Assembly (NCBI GenBank): GCA_021806125.1 | Contig: JAJZYC010000005.1 | Span: 1-25,732, forward strand | Direction: 5' to 3' | Source: a bacterium | GTDB lineage: Bacteria > SZUA-79 > Acidulodesulfobacterales > Acidulodesulfobacteraceae | Length of the DNA stretch: 25,732 bases | Shown here: piece after piece, positions 16,633 through 23,907 of the stretch | Numbering within the stretch: position 1 is the first letter of the stretch | Layout of the letters: every line of letters begins with the position of its first letter | The notes under the pieces: generated by a model | What the model was told of the DNA's origin: nothing | Database searches by the model: none | The model's input: only the letters and a program-made list of their open reading frames with translations | Program-made: the position numbers and the translations under genes

Positions 16633-17823
16633 ATGATAGGAATTTCAAAACTGTACTGCGGCGGGGTTCATGCATCGGACGCCCTGAGGTACGGCCGTAT
16701 GTCGAGCAAGCTCCCTTCGCATCTTCTGCAGTTTTCGGAAGATAAAAAACCCGTAATAGTATGGAATATGACTAGAACTTGCAATTTAAACTGCGTCCAC
16801 TGCTATTCGCAGTCTAAAAATCTGCAATACAACAACGAGCTTACGCTGGAACAGGGAAAAGCTTTTATAGACGATATATCCGCTTTCGGTTCGCCCGTTA
16901 TGCTTTTTTCCGGAGGAGAACCTTTAATGCATCCGCATTTTCTCGACCTGTGTTTTTACGCAAAATCAAAAGGCATGAGGGCGGTTATTTCTACAAACGG
17001 AACTCTTATAACTAAAGAGCTTGCCCAGGAATTAAAAAAGGTCGGCCTGTCGTATGTCGGCATCAGCCTTGACGGACTTGAATCCGTTCACGACAGGTTC
17101 AGGGGCAAAAAGGGCGCTTTCAGGGAAGCGATAGACGGCATAAATTATGCTAAGGAAGCTGGAATTAAGGTCGGTTTGAGGTTTACCATAAACAAAAGAA
17201 ACGCTCAGGAAATCCCCGGAATTTTTAAACTTTTAGAAGAGGAAAACATTCCTAGAGTCTGTTTCTATCATCTTGTTTATGCGGGAAGAGGAACAAAACT
17301 CATGGAAGAAGATTTATCCCACGAGGAAACGAGGCAGACGGTAGATGCCATACTCGAACTTACTAAAGAAGTATATTCGAGAGACAACCAGAAAGAGGTC
17401 CTCACTGTGGACAACCATGCCGACGGTCCTTATATTTATTTAAAACTTTTGAAAGAAGGCAAAACGGAAGAAGCGGCAAATGTTATGAGCCTTCTTAAAA
17501 TGAACGGCGGCAATAGTTCGGGAGTCGGCATCGGTTGCGTCAGCTGGGACGGCGAGGTATATGCAGACCAGTTTTGGAGGCACTATTCTTTCGGAAACGT
17601 TAAAGAAAGAAATTTCAGCGAAATATGGACTGATATCTCTAATCCCCTGATGAAACAGCTTAAAAACAAAAAAGAATACGTAAAAGGAAAATGCAAAGAC
17701 TGCAAATGGCTCGATATCTGCAACGGAAATTTCAGGGTAAGGTCGGAGGCTAAAGAAGACGATTTATGGGCGCCGGACCCTGCATGTTATCTTACCGACG
17801 AGGAGATATACGATGCAAAATAA
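16633..17823 (+). CDS. ahbC: Radical SAM 12,18-didecarboxysiroheme deacetylase AhbC
   Basis: Radical SAM enzyme of the alternative heme pathway, removing the two acetate side chains of didecarboxysiroheme to give Fe-coproporphyrin III. The 396-residue protein starts with MIGISKLYCG and DALRYGRMSSKLPSHLLQF, the highly conserved N-terminus of the AhbC/NirJ group. The SAM cluster is Cys50-x3-Cys54-x2-Cys57 (TCNLNCVHC), followed by SGGEPL and STNGT. A second, SPASM-like cysteine set is in the C-terminal part, ending with KGKCKDCKWLDICNGNFR. AAAGGAG lies 9 bases before the ATG. Its last 11 bases overlap the ahbD start. Because ahbD follows directly and no cytochrome cd1 genes are present, a role in heme rather than heme d1 synthesis (NirJ) is favoured. 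Confidence 0.92.
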   Translation: MIGISKLYCGGVHASDALRYGRMSSKLPSHLLQFSEDKKPVIVWNMTRTCNLNCVHCYSQSKNLQYNNELTLEQGKAFIDDISAFGSPVMLFSGGEPLMHPHFLDLCFYAKSKGMRAVISTNGTLITKELAQELKKVGLSYVGISLDGLESVHDRFRGKKGAFREAIDGINYAKEAGIKVGLRFTINKRNAQEIPGIFKLLEEENIPRVCFYHLVYAGRGTKLMEEDLSHEETRQTVDAILELTKEVYSRDNQKEVLTVDNHADGPYIYLKLLKEGKTEEAANVMSLLKMNGGNSSGVGIGCVSWDGEVYADQFWRHYSFGNVKERNFSEIWTDISNPLMKQLKNKKEYVKGKCKDCKWLDICNGNFRVRSEAKEDDLWAPDPACYLTDEEIYDAK

Positions 17824-18952
17824 CCATATGGCTTCTCCCGACGGACATCCCGCAGGCGTTATGCGCGGCGGCGCAATGCCAAAAAAAAACGAACTAAGAT
17901 TGGTTTTCTGGGAGCTTACCGCAAGATGTAATTTAAAATGCATTCATTGTAGGGCTGAAGCACAGACGGAAAGGCAGGAAGACGAACTTTCGACGGAAAA
18001 GTGTTTTAACGTAATAGACGAGCTTTGCAAGTTCAGCAGTCCAATCCTTATTTTAACCGGAGGCGAACCTCTTTACAGGGAAGATATTTTTGAAATAGCG
18101 GATTACGCGACCGGAAAAGGATTAAGGGTAGCGCTTGCTACGAACGGAACGATGGTTGACGATAAAACGGCAAAGCGGATTAAAGAAAGCGGTATTAAAA
18201 GAGTTTCTATAAGCCTTGACGGCGCAAATGCCAAGACCCACGATTCTTTCAGGATGATACCCGGTTCTTTCGAAAGCGCGTTTAACGGAATTAAAAATCT
18301 CCAGAAGGAAGGCATAGAGGTTCAAGTAAACACGACTATAGCAAGACACAATGAAGACGAAGTGCCCGACATACTTGAATTAGCCCTTAAAAACAATTTA
18401 AAAGCCCTGCATATATTTATGCTGGTGCCGGTCGGATGCGGAGTTCAAATCGCCGATTCCCAGATGCTCGATAAACAGAAATACGAAGATATACTTTCCT
18501 GGTTTTACGACAAAACTATGGAACTTAGAGGTAAAATCGAGCTTAAAGCGACCTGCGCGCCCCATTTTTTCAGAATTATGCATAAAAGGGCAAAGGACGA
18601 AGGTATAACAATAACTCCCGAAACGCACGGAATGAACGCCGTTACTAAGGGTTGCCTTGCCGGAAGCGGCGTTATGTTTATTTCCAGAAAAGGCATAGTT
18701 CAGCCCTGCGGATATCTGCCGGTTCAGGCGGGCGACGTCACGAAACAGTCGGCGGAAGAAATATGGAGCGGTTCGGAGGTGTTTTTAAATTTAAGGGATA
18801 CAGGACTTTTAAAAGGAAAATGCGGTATCTGCGAATACAAAAAAGTTTGCGAAGGATGCAGGGCAAGGGCGTATTACGAAAAAGGCGATTATATGGAAGA
18901 AGAGCCTTACTGTATCTATGAACCGCTCAGAGGAAGAACCGCAAATAAATAA
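17813..18952 (+). CDS. ahbD: Radical SAM heme synthase AhbD (Fe-coproporphyrin III oxidative decarboxylase)
   Basis: Last enzyme of the siroheme-dependent heme pathway, converting the two propionates of Fe-coproporphyrin III to vinyl groups. The start at 17813 is supported by AGGAGA ending 6 bases upstream, inside ahbC, and by the lead peptide with GHPAG seen in relatives; a later Met22 is possible but has no better ribosome site. Of 379 residues, Cys39-x3-Cys43-x2-Cys46 binds the SAM cluster; TGGEPL and ATNGT follow. The C-terminal SPASM-type region has cysteines in KGCLAGSG, VQPCGYLP and KGKCGICEYKKVCEGC for an additional cluster. The 11-base overlap with ahbC points to coupled translation. 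Siroheme decarboxylase genes (ahbA/B), needed upstream in the pathway, are not in the window. Confidence 0.92.
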   Translation: MQNNHMASPDGHPAGVMRGGAMPKKNELRLVFWELTARCNLKCIHCRAEAQTERQEDELSTEKCFNVIDELCKFSSPILILTGGEPLYREDIFEIADYATGKGLRVALATNGTMVDDKTAKRIKESGIKRVSISLDGANAKTHDSFRMIPGSFESAFNGIKNLQKEGIEVQVNTTIARHNEDEVPDILELALKNNLKALHIFMLVPVGCGVQIADSQMLDKQKYEDILSWFYDKTMELRGKIELKATCAPHFFRIMHKRAKDEGITITPETHGMNAVTKGCLAGSGVMFISRKGIVQPCGYLPVQAGDVTKQSAEEIWSGSEVFLNLRDTGLLKGKCGICEYKKVCEGCRARAYYEKGDYMEEEPYCIYEPLRGRTANK

Positions 18953-18959
18953 TTTACTT

Positions 18960-19379
18960 ATGGATAAGAAAGCAAATATTCTTCACAGATTTATAGCAAA
19001 GGCTATAGATTTGCTGATATTCGGCTTTTTGAGCGAGATGTTTTATCCTTACGGTTTTTTAGCGGGAGTTCTTTATATTTTAATTTCCGACGGTCTCTTT
19101 GAAGGCGCAAGTCTCGGCAAAAGAATTATCGGTTTAAAGGTGGTGATGGCTCTCGAGGATAAAAAACCGGAGTTTAAAGAATCCATCATAAGGAATTCTT
19201 TTCTAGCCTTTCCTCTCCTCTTTGCATTTATTCCGTTCGTCGGTTATTTTCTCCTCGTAACTATCGGCATTATTATATATGCCGCTGAGATTTACTTCAT
19301 TATAAAAAGCCCCGAAGGCGAAAGAATCGGCGACAGGTTTGCCTTTACCCGCGTAATAGACGTTCAAAAACATAAATAA
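18960..19379 (+). CDS. RDD-family membrane protein
   Basis: A small membrane protein of 139 residues with about three hydrophobic segments. It shows the RDD features: HRFIAKAIDLLIFG near the N-terminus, SLGKRIIGLKV in the middle, and GDRFAFTRVI near the end. The start at 18960 is preferred because it avoids a 35-base overlap with ahbD and begins just before the RDD motif; an in-frame ATG at 18918 would add 14 hydrophilic residues. Neither has a clear Shine-Dalgarno. The gene lies 7 bases after ahbD and 3 bases before polA, so it is in the same transcription unit. RDD proteins are mostly of unknown function, some linked to ion transport; a role in heme handling would be speculation. Confidence 0.82.
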   Translation: MDKKANILHRFIAKAIDLLIFGFLSEMFYPYGFLAGVLYILISDGLFEGASLGKRIIGLKVVMALEDKKPEFKESIIRNSFLAFPLLFAFIPFVGYFLLVTIGIIIYAAEIYFIIKSPEGERIGDRFAFTRVIDVQKHK

Positions 19380-19382
19380 AAA

Positions 19383-22070
19383 ATGGAAAAAGACAGCATT
19401 AAAGCCGATCTTTTTTTGATAGATTCCAGTTCTTATTTCTACAGGGCGTTTTATGCCCTCCCCCCGCTTACAAATTCAAAGGGCAAACCGACAGGCGCCG
19501 CTTTAGGATATACCAGGATGCTTATGAAGCTAATCAAAGAAGCGGATATAAAATACGGCGCATGCCTTTTCGATTCTAAAGAAAGCTTCAGGAAGCAGTC
19601 GTATGAGGCATATAAAGCCAATAGAAAAGGAATGCCCGAAGATTTGGTTTCGCAGGTCGCTCACCTGACCGATATTTCTTATCTGCTCGGTTTTGAAACG
19701 TTTAAGCTTAACGGTTACGAGGCGGACGATTTAATCGCCCGCATAGTACGCAGTTTTGAAGGAAGCGGCGTATCTATCTGCATAGTGAGCAGCGATAAAG
19801 ACTTGAAGCAGTTATTATCCGACTGGGTTTTTATGTACGATGCCCTTAAAAATAAGCTGATAACCAGAACTATTTTTAAGGAAGAGAACGGAATAAAGCC
19901 CGAAGAATACAGGTACGTTTTGGCGCTTATGGGAGATGCGTCCGATAATATACCGGGAATTAAAGGGATAGGAGACAAAACGGCATTCGGATTGATTAAA
20001 GATTTTCATAATTTAGACGGCATTTATAAAAATATAGATAAGATTAATAAGCCGAAACTCAAAGAGCTTTTAGCAACATACAAGGAAGACGCTTATAAAA
20101 GTTTAGAGCTTGCATCTTTTTACGAAGATATTAGCTTAAATGAAGCGTATTTTATTCCGGATTCGGAAAAACCCTTAGAAAATAATAAAGCATTCAATGT
20201 CCTTGAAGATTTTGCTTTAAAAGAAAAAAACAAAGAAGGGCTTTATAAAGTTTTTAAAGAGCTTGAATTTAATTCTTTAATTAAAGATTTGGGCATAGAT
20301 AGTAGCATAGCCAATAAGCCCGGCGAAACAAACGGCGGCGGCGCGAACGGCTCTCAAAAAATTGCCGGAAACGAAAAATTCCTTTCTATTTACGTAGATT
20401 TCGTCGAAAAAAATAAAGAATTATTCGACAGCGAATCTAATCCTGTATATATTTATTCGGCGGAAACGGCTTCGGCATCGTACGGCCTGAAAGATATTCT
20501 GGATGACAAAAGGTTAGCGGATTTATTGAAAGATAATTCTGTTTTAAAAATAGGGTGCGGGCTTAACAGCGTGAAACTTTTTTTAGAAAATAACGGAATT
20601 GAAATTAGCGGGCTTCATTTCGATATAAAAATTGCATCCTATCTTTTGAATCCGATAAAACACCGCCATAATTTTGCGGATATAGAAACGGAATTTCAAG
20701 ACGAGTTGGCCGGCATAAAATCCGGCGATTTAAACAATTATGCCTTTACGGTTTATTCCTTGTATAAGATATTAAAAACGGAAATAGAAAAAGACGGCAG
20801 TTTAAAGCATCTGTTTTACGAGGTCGATATGCCTCTTTCGGCAGTACTTTTCGAAATGGAAAAAGCCGGTTTTAAAGTGGACAAAGATATGCTTATGTCT
20901 TTATCGGCGTCTTTAGATTCGGATTCGAAAAAACTTACGGGCATAATACATAAAATCGCAGGAAGAGAATTTAATATCAATTCGCCGAAACAGCTCAGCG
21001 CTGTTATGTTCGACGAGATGAAATTTAAGCGCGTCAAAAAAAACAGCACCGATATCGAAGTCCTTCAGGCGTTAAAAGCGGAATTTGAAATACTTCTCGG
21101 AAACGGCAATGAAGACAAAACTTTAAGAGATTATCTTTTATTCTTAGACAGTTTAATATCTTACAGAAATAAGGTTAAGCTTAAGACGTCTTTCGTTGAC
21201 GTGCTTTTAAGGGAGGCCGATAAAGACGGCAGGGTTCACACATCTTTTTCTCAGATAACCACCTCGACGGGAAGGCTCGCAAGCCAGAGCCCCAATCTTC
21301 AGAATATTCCGGTTTCTGGGGAGGAAGGCGTTAAAATCAGGCGCTCTTTTATCGCGAAAGAAGGCTGTATTCTGATTTCGGCGGATTATTCCCAGATAGA
21401 TTTAAGGGTAATGGCATCGATTTCCGGAGATCAAGCGTTAACCGAAAGTTTTAAAAAAAATGAAGATATTCATGCAAAAACTGCGGGGGAAATTTTCGGA
21501 GTCGGCGCCGACGCCGTCGATAAAGATATGAGAAGAAAGGCAAAAGTAATTAATTTCGGAATAATTTACGGCATGAGCCCTTTTGGCTTATCCAAAGAAC
21601 TCGGTATTTCCGCCGAAGAGGCAAGGCTGTATATAAATTTATATTTTAAAAACCATCCCGCAATTAAAGAATATATGGAAAAAACGGTCAAAGAGGCAAA
21701 GTCTAACGGATTCGTCAGAACGGCTTTCGGAAGAAAATGCTATATAGAAAACATAAATTCTGGAATAAGAAATTTATCGTCGTTTTCAGAAAGGGCGGCT
21801 ATTAATGCCCCGATTCAGGGAACCGCCGCCGATATAATTAAAATTGCCATGGTAAATATTTATAACCGCTTTCAAAGCATGCCCGAATTAAAAGAATCCG
21901 CAAAAATGCTCCTTCAGGTTCACGACGAACTAATATTCGAAGCCGAAGAATCTTTGGCAGACGATATTAAAAAAATAATCTCTCCCCTAATGACCGACCG
22001 GAAACTTCTTTCCGGCGTTCCGCTGGAAGTCAATATCGGCACCGCAAAAAACTGGGCGGAAGCCCATTAA
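19383..22070 (+). CDS. polA: DNA polymerase I
   Basis: Replication and repair polymerase of 895 residues. The N-terminal 5'-3' exonuclease domain shows DSSSYFYRAFYALP, EAYKANRKGMP, GYEADDLIA, SSDKDLKQLL and GDASDNIPGIKGIG. The middle domain keeps the 3'-5' exonuclease fold (KIGCGLNS..., GLHFDIKIASYLLNP) but lacks the metal-binding acids: no DxE, a non-acidic residue at the E. coli Asp424 position, and no YxxxD. It is therefore probably not proofreading, as in Taq and Bacillus PolA. The polymerase domain has motif A DYSQIDLR (catalytic Asp668), motif B RRKAKVINFGIIYG and motif C VHDE (His847-Glu849). Asp673 replaces the glutamate usually acting as the ribonucleotide steric gate. It starts 3 bases after the RDD gene with no clear Shine-Dalgarno. 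Confidence 0.96.
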   Translation: MEKDSIKADLFLIDSSSYFYRAFYALPPLTNSKGKPTGAALGYTRMLMKLIKEADIKYGACLFDSKESFRKQSYEAYKANRKGMPEDLVSQVAHLTDISYLLGFETFKLNGYEADDLIARIVRSFEGSGVSICIVSSDKDLKQLLSDWVFMYDALKNKLITRTIFKEENGIKPEEYRYVLALMGDASDNIPGIKGIGDKTAFGLIKDFHNLDGIYKNIDKINKPKLKELLATYKEDAYKSLELASFYEDISLNEAYFIPDSEKPLENNKAFNVLEDFALKEKNKEGLYKVFKELEFNSLIKDLGIDSSIANKPGETNGGGANGSQKIAGNEKFLSIYVDFVEKNKELFDSESNPVYIYSAETASASYGLKDILDDKRLADLLKDNSVLKIGCGLNSVKLFLENNGIEISGLHFDIKIASYLLNPIKHRHNFADIETEFQDELAGIKSGDLNNYAFTVYSLYKILKTEIEKDGSLKHLFYEVDMPLSAVLFEMEKAGFKVDKDMLMSLSASLDSDSKKLTGIIHKIAGREFNINSPKQLSAVMFDEMKFKRVKKNSTDIEVLQALKAEFEILLGNGNEDKTLRDYLLFLDSLISYRNKVKLKTSFVDVLLREADKDGRVHTSFSQITTSTGRLASQSPNLQNIPVSGEEGVKIRRSFIAKEGCILISADYSQIDLRVMASISGDQALTESFKKNEDIHAKTAGEIFGVGADAVDKDMRRKAKVINFGIIYGMSPFGLSKELGISAEEARLYINLYFKNHPAIKEYMEKTVKEAKSNGFVRTAFGRKCYIENINSGIRNLSSFSERAAINAPIQGTAADIIKIAMVNIYNRFQSMPELKESAKMLLQVHDELIFEAEESLADDIKKIISPLMTDRKLLSGVPLEVNIGTAKNWAEAH

Positions 22071-22121
22071 GAAGTAAAAACCCGTCCGCCTCAGCCAATT
22101 CGCATATCTTACATTTTTTTC

Positions 22122-22149
22122 TTGACAAAATTTTTACAAGTGGTATAAA
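22122..22149 (+). promoter_or_regulatory. Strong sigma-70 promoter for cydAB
   Basis: A perfect TTGACA at 22122-22127 is followed after 16 bases by TATAAA at 22144-22149, which is preceded by TGG, giving an extended -10 (TGGTATAAA). It is the best promoter match in the window. Transcription would begin near 22156, leaving a leader of roughly 335 bases before cydA. Confidence 0.7.
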
Positions 22150-22158
22150 TAAGATAAA

Positions 22159-22177
22159 TAAGATTAGATTAATCTTA
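22159..22177. promoter_or_regulatory. Operator-like palindrome downstream of the cydA -10 box
   Basis: TAAGATTAGATTAATCTTA is a perfect inverted repeat with 8-base arms around GAT. It covers the predicted transcription start, where a bound repressor would block the promoter. A further AAGATAAA precedes it at 22151-22158. A similar 17-base AAGA...TCTT repeat stands in the same relative place before the Rrf2-family gene (25029-25045), making that regulator the leading candidate to bind here. Confidence 0.5.
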
Positions 22178-22213
22178 AATTAAAAATATAACAAAGTGAT
22201 AAGATTTATTTTA

Positions 22214-22224
22214 TAAGGAGGTGA
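22214..22224 (+). promoter_or_regulatory. Free-standing full-length Shine-Dalgarno in the cydA leader
   Basis: TAAGGAGGTGA is complementary over all 11 bases to the conserved 3' end of bacterial 16S rRNA, yet no ATG, GTG or TTG open frame of meaningful length follows at proper distance; the overlapping GTG gives only six codons. An ATT at 22229, 7 bases after GGAGG, opens 25 codons. It may be a ribosome-binding mRNA stabiliser or the start of a leader peptide. Confidence 0.55.
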
Positions 22225-22491
22225 ACAAATTAAATATTTAAAAATTAATAATAAATTGATAATTTTAAATTTAGGGATAGAATTAAAATATGATAATGTT
22301 CCGTAAAATCATTAATTTTTTATTAACATTATATATAATCATATATATATGTATATATTAATATTAGGGTATAATTTATCTTTAATAATAATTATTATTG
22401 ATAATTACTTAAAACTTTCACCTATATTTTTTTGTATTTAATTAATTTAACTTAATTTAATTATTTCTATCTAATTTCACGGGGGTGTTTT

Positions 22492-23907
22492 ATGGATAGT
22501 CTGGCTTTATTTCTTGCGCGGTTCCAGTTTGGAATGACCGCCTTTTTTCATTTTCTTTACCCTCCCTTGACGATAGGTCTGGGTACCCTTCTTGTTATAA
22601 CCGAAGGAGTTTACGTTTTTTCTAAAAATCAGGAGTACTTAAGAATTACCCGTTTTTTTGCAAAATTATTCGCTATTAACTTTGTCGTAGGCGTTGCAAC
22701 CGGAATCGTTATGGAGTTTCAGTTCGGAACGAACTGGTCGCAGTATTCTTCCTACGTCGGCGCGATATTCGGAGCGCCGCTCGCCATCGAAGGGCTTTTC
22801 GCCTTTTTTATGGAGTCTATTTTCGTAGGCGTTATGCTTCTGGGCTGGAACAGGCTTTCGGCTAAAGCGCACTGGGTATCTACGATATTCGTAGCACTCG
22901 GTTCGACTTTATCCGCGGTGTGGATTTTGGTAGCGAATTCCTGGATGCAGAGTCCGGCTGGGTATAGAATCGGTTCCAACGGAATACCTAAAATGACTAA
23001 TTTCTGGCATGTCGTGTTTAATCCGTATTTTCCGTCGGAATTTATTCACGTCATAGCCGCCGCATGGGAATATTCCGCTTTTTTTATGGCGGGAGTAGCG
23101 GCTTGGTTTTTAATTAAAAACAATAAAGATGCGATAATGCGAAAGGCGTTAAAAATAGCCGTTATATCGGGCGTAATTGTCGCCTGCATTCAAATAGTCT
23201 TGGGCGATATAAGCGCAAAGGAGGTAGTTAAATACCAGCCTACCAAGCTTGCCATGATGGAAGCCCAGTGGCATACGCAAAGATATGCTCCGGAAACTCT
23301 TTTTGCGATACCTAATAATCAAACGCAGTCTAACGGACCTCATATAGGAATTCCGGGTATGCTGAGCATGCTGGCATATATGAATCCCGCGGCTAAAGTT
23401 ATGGGATTCAACAAGTCCATAAGCTATATTAACCATAAATATAATTTGAAATTGACTGCGGCGATGTTTCCGCCGGTTTCGTTAGTTTTCTGGTCTTTCC
23501 ATATTATGATGTATTTCGGATTTTATTTTGCCCTTATTATGCTTATAGCCCTGTATCTTTTGATTAAGGGCAAATTGTACGACAGTCCGAAAATGCTCAA
23601 AGTTTTCTGGTTCTCCACTTTCCTGCCTTTAATAGCTATAGAGTTCGGATGGTTTACTACGGAAATCGGAAGACAGCCTTTTACTGTTTACGGACTCTTA
23701 ACTACCGTAAAATCGGTTTCCCCTAACGTCAGCGCGTTGGACGTGGGATTATCCACCTTAATGTTTACCTTGATTTACATAACGTTGGCATCGTTTGCGA
23801 TTTTCCTGTTTAAAAGGGAATTAAAAGAAAGAGCGGAGGGCAAAGACGAGCTTGCCGGAGAATCCGCCCCGGCGGCCGCTTCAAATAAAAAGGAGGTGTT
23901 ACCATGA
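22492..23907 (+). CDS. cydA: Cytochrome bd ubiquinol oxidase subunit I
   Basis: Heme-carrying subunit of a membrane quinol:O2 oxidoreductase with high oxygen affinity. The 471 residues have about nine membrane helices and a short quinol loop, lacking the C-terminal Q-loop insertion of E. coli CydA. Heme ligands are His20 (b595), His186 in FIHVIAA (b558) and Met339 (b558). Glu100 and Glu108 match the proton-path glutamates in GAPLAIEGLFAFFMES. The quinol loop has KYQPTKLAMMEAQW. Two oddities: His337 replaces the arginine corresponding to E. coli Arg391, and the normally invariant GRQPW reads GRQPF (Phe397). GGGGGTG lies 4 bases before the ATG. The last four bases overlap cydB (ATGA). The Ala/Lys-rich C-terminal tail is not conserved. 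Confidence 0.95.
   Translation: MDSLALFLARFQFGMTAFFHFLYPPLTIGLGTLLVITEGVYVFSKNQEYLRITRFFAKLFAINFVVGVATGIVMEFQFGTNWSQYSSYVGAIFGAPLAIEGLFAFFMESIFVGVMLLGWNRLSAKAHWVSTIFVALGSTLSAVWILVANSWMQSPAGYRIGSNGIPKMTNFWHVVFNPYFPSEFIHVIAAAWEYSAFFMAGVAAWFLIKNNKDAIMRKALKIAVISGVIVACIQIVLGDISAKEVVKYQPTKLAMMEAQWHTQRYAPETLFAIPNNQTQSNGPHIGIPGMLSMLAYMNPAAKVMGFNKSISYINHKYNLKLTAAMFPPVSLVFWSFHIMMYFGFYFALIMLIALYLLIKGKLYDSPKMLKVFWFSTFLPLIAIEFGWFTTEIGRQPFTVYGLLTTVKSVSPNVSALDVGLSTLMFTLIYITLASFAIFLFKRELKERAEGKDELAGESAPAAASNKKEVLP

Larger units (their letters stand above)
22071..22491 (+). other. AT-rich 421-base intergenic region and cydA leader
   Basis: Contains no convincing gene. From about 22130 to 22480 it is far richer in A and T than any other part of the window. 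It holds the cydA promoter (22122-22149), a palindrome (22159-22177), a full Shine-Dalgarno (22214-22224), a 16-base palindrome AATAATAATTATTATT (22384-22399), an AT alternating tract (22331-22360), and an isolated TATAAT (22370-22375). Short open frames exist at 22229-22306 (AUU start) and 22290-22361 (ATG start), neither supported beyond position. The region is read as an approximately 335-base untranslated leader of cydAB if the marked promoter is the one used. Confidence 0.6.

Noticed and set aside
22053..22090. Terminator after polA from TGGGC/GCCCA or GGCGGA/TCCGCC pairing
   Set aside because: The first stem is only five pairs and overlaps the coding end; neither is followed directly by a T-run.
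22398..22428. Second cydA promoter TTGATA / TATATT
   Set aside because: Spacer is 19 bases and the surroundings are so AT-rich that such matches are expected by chance.
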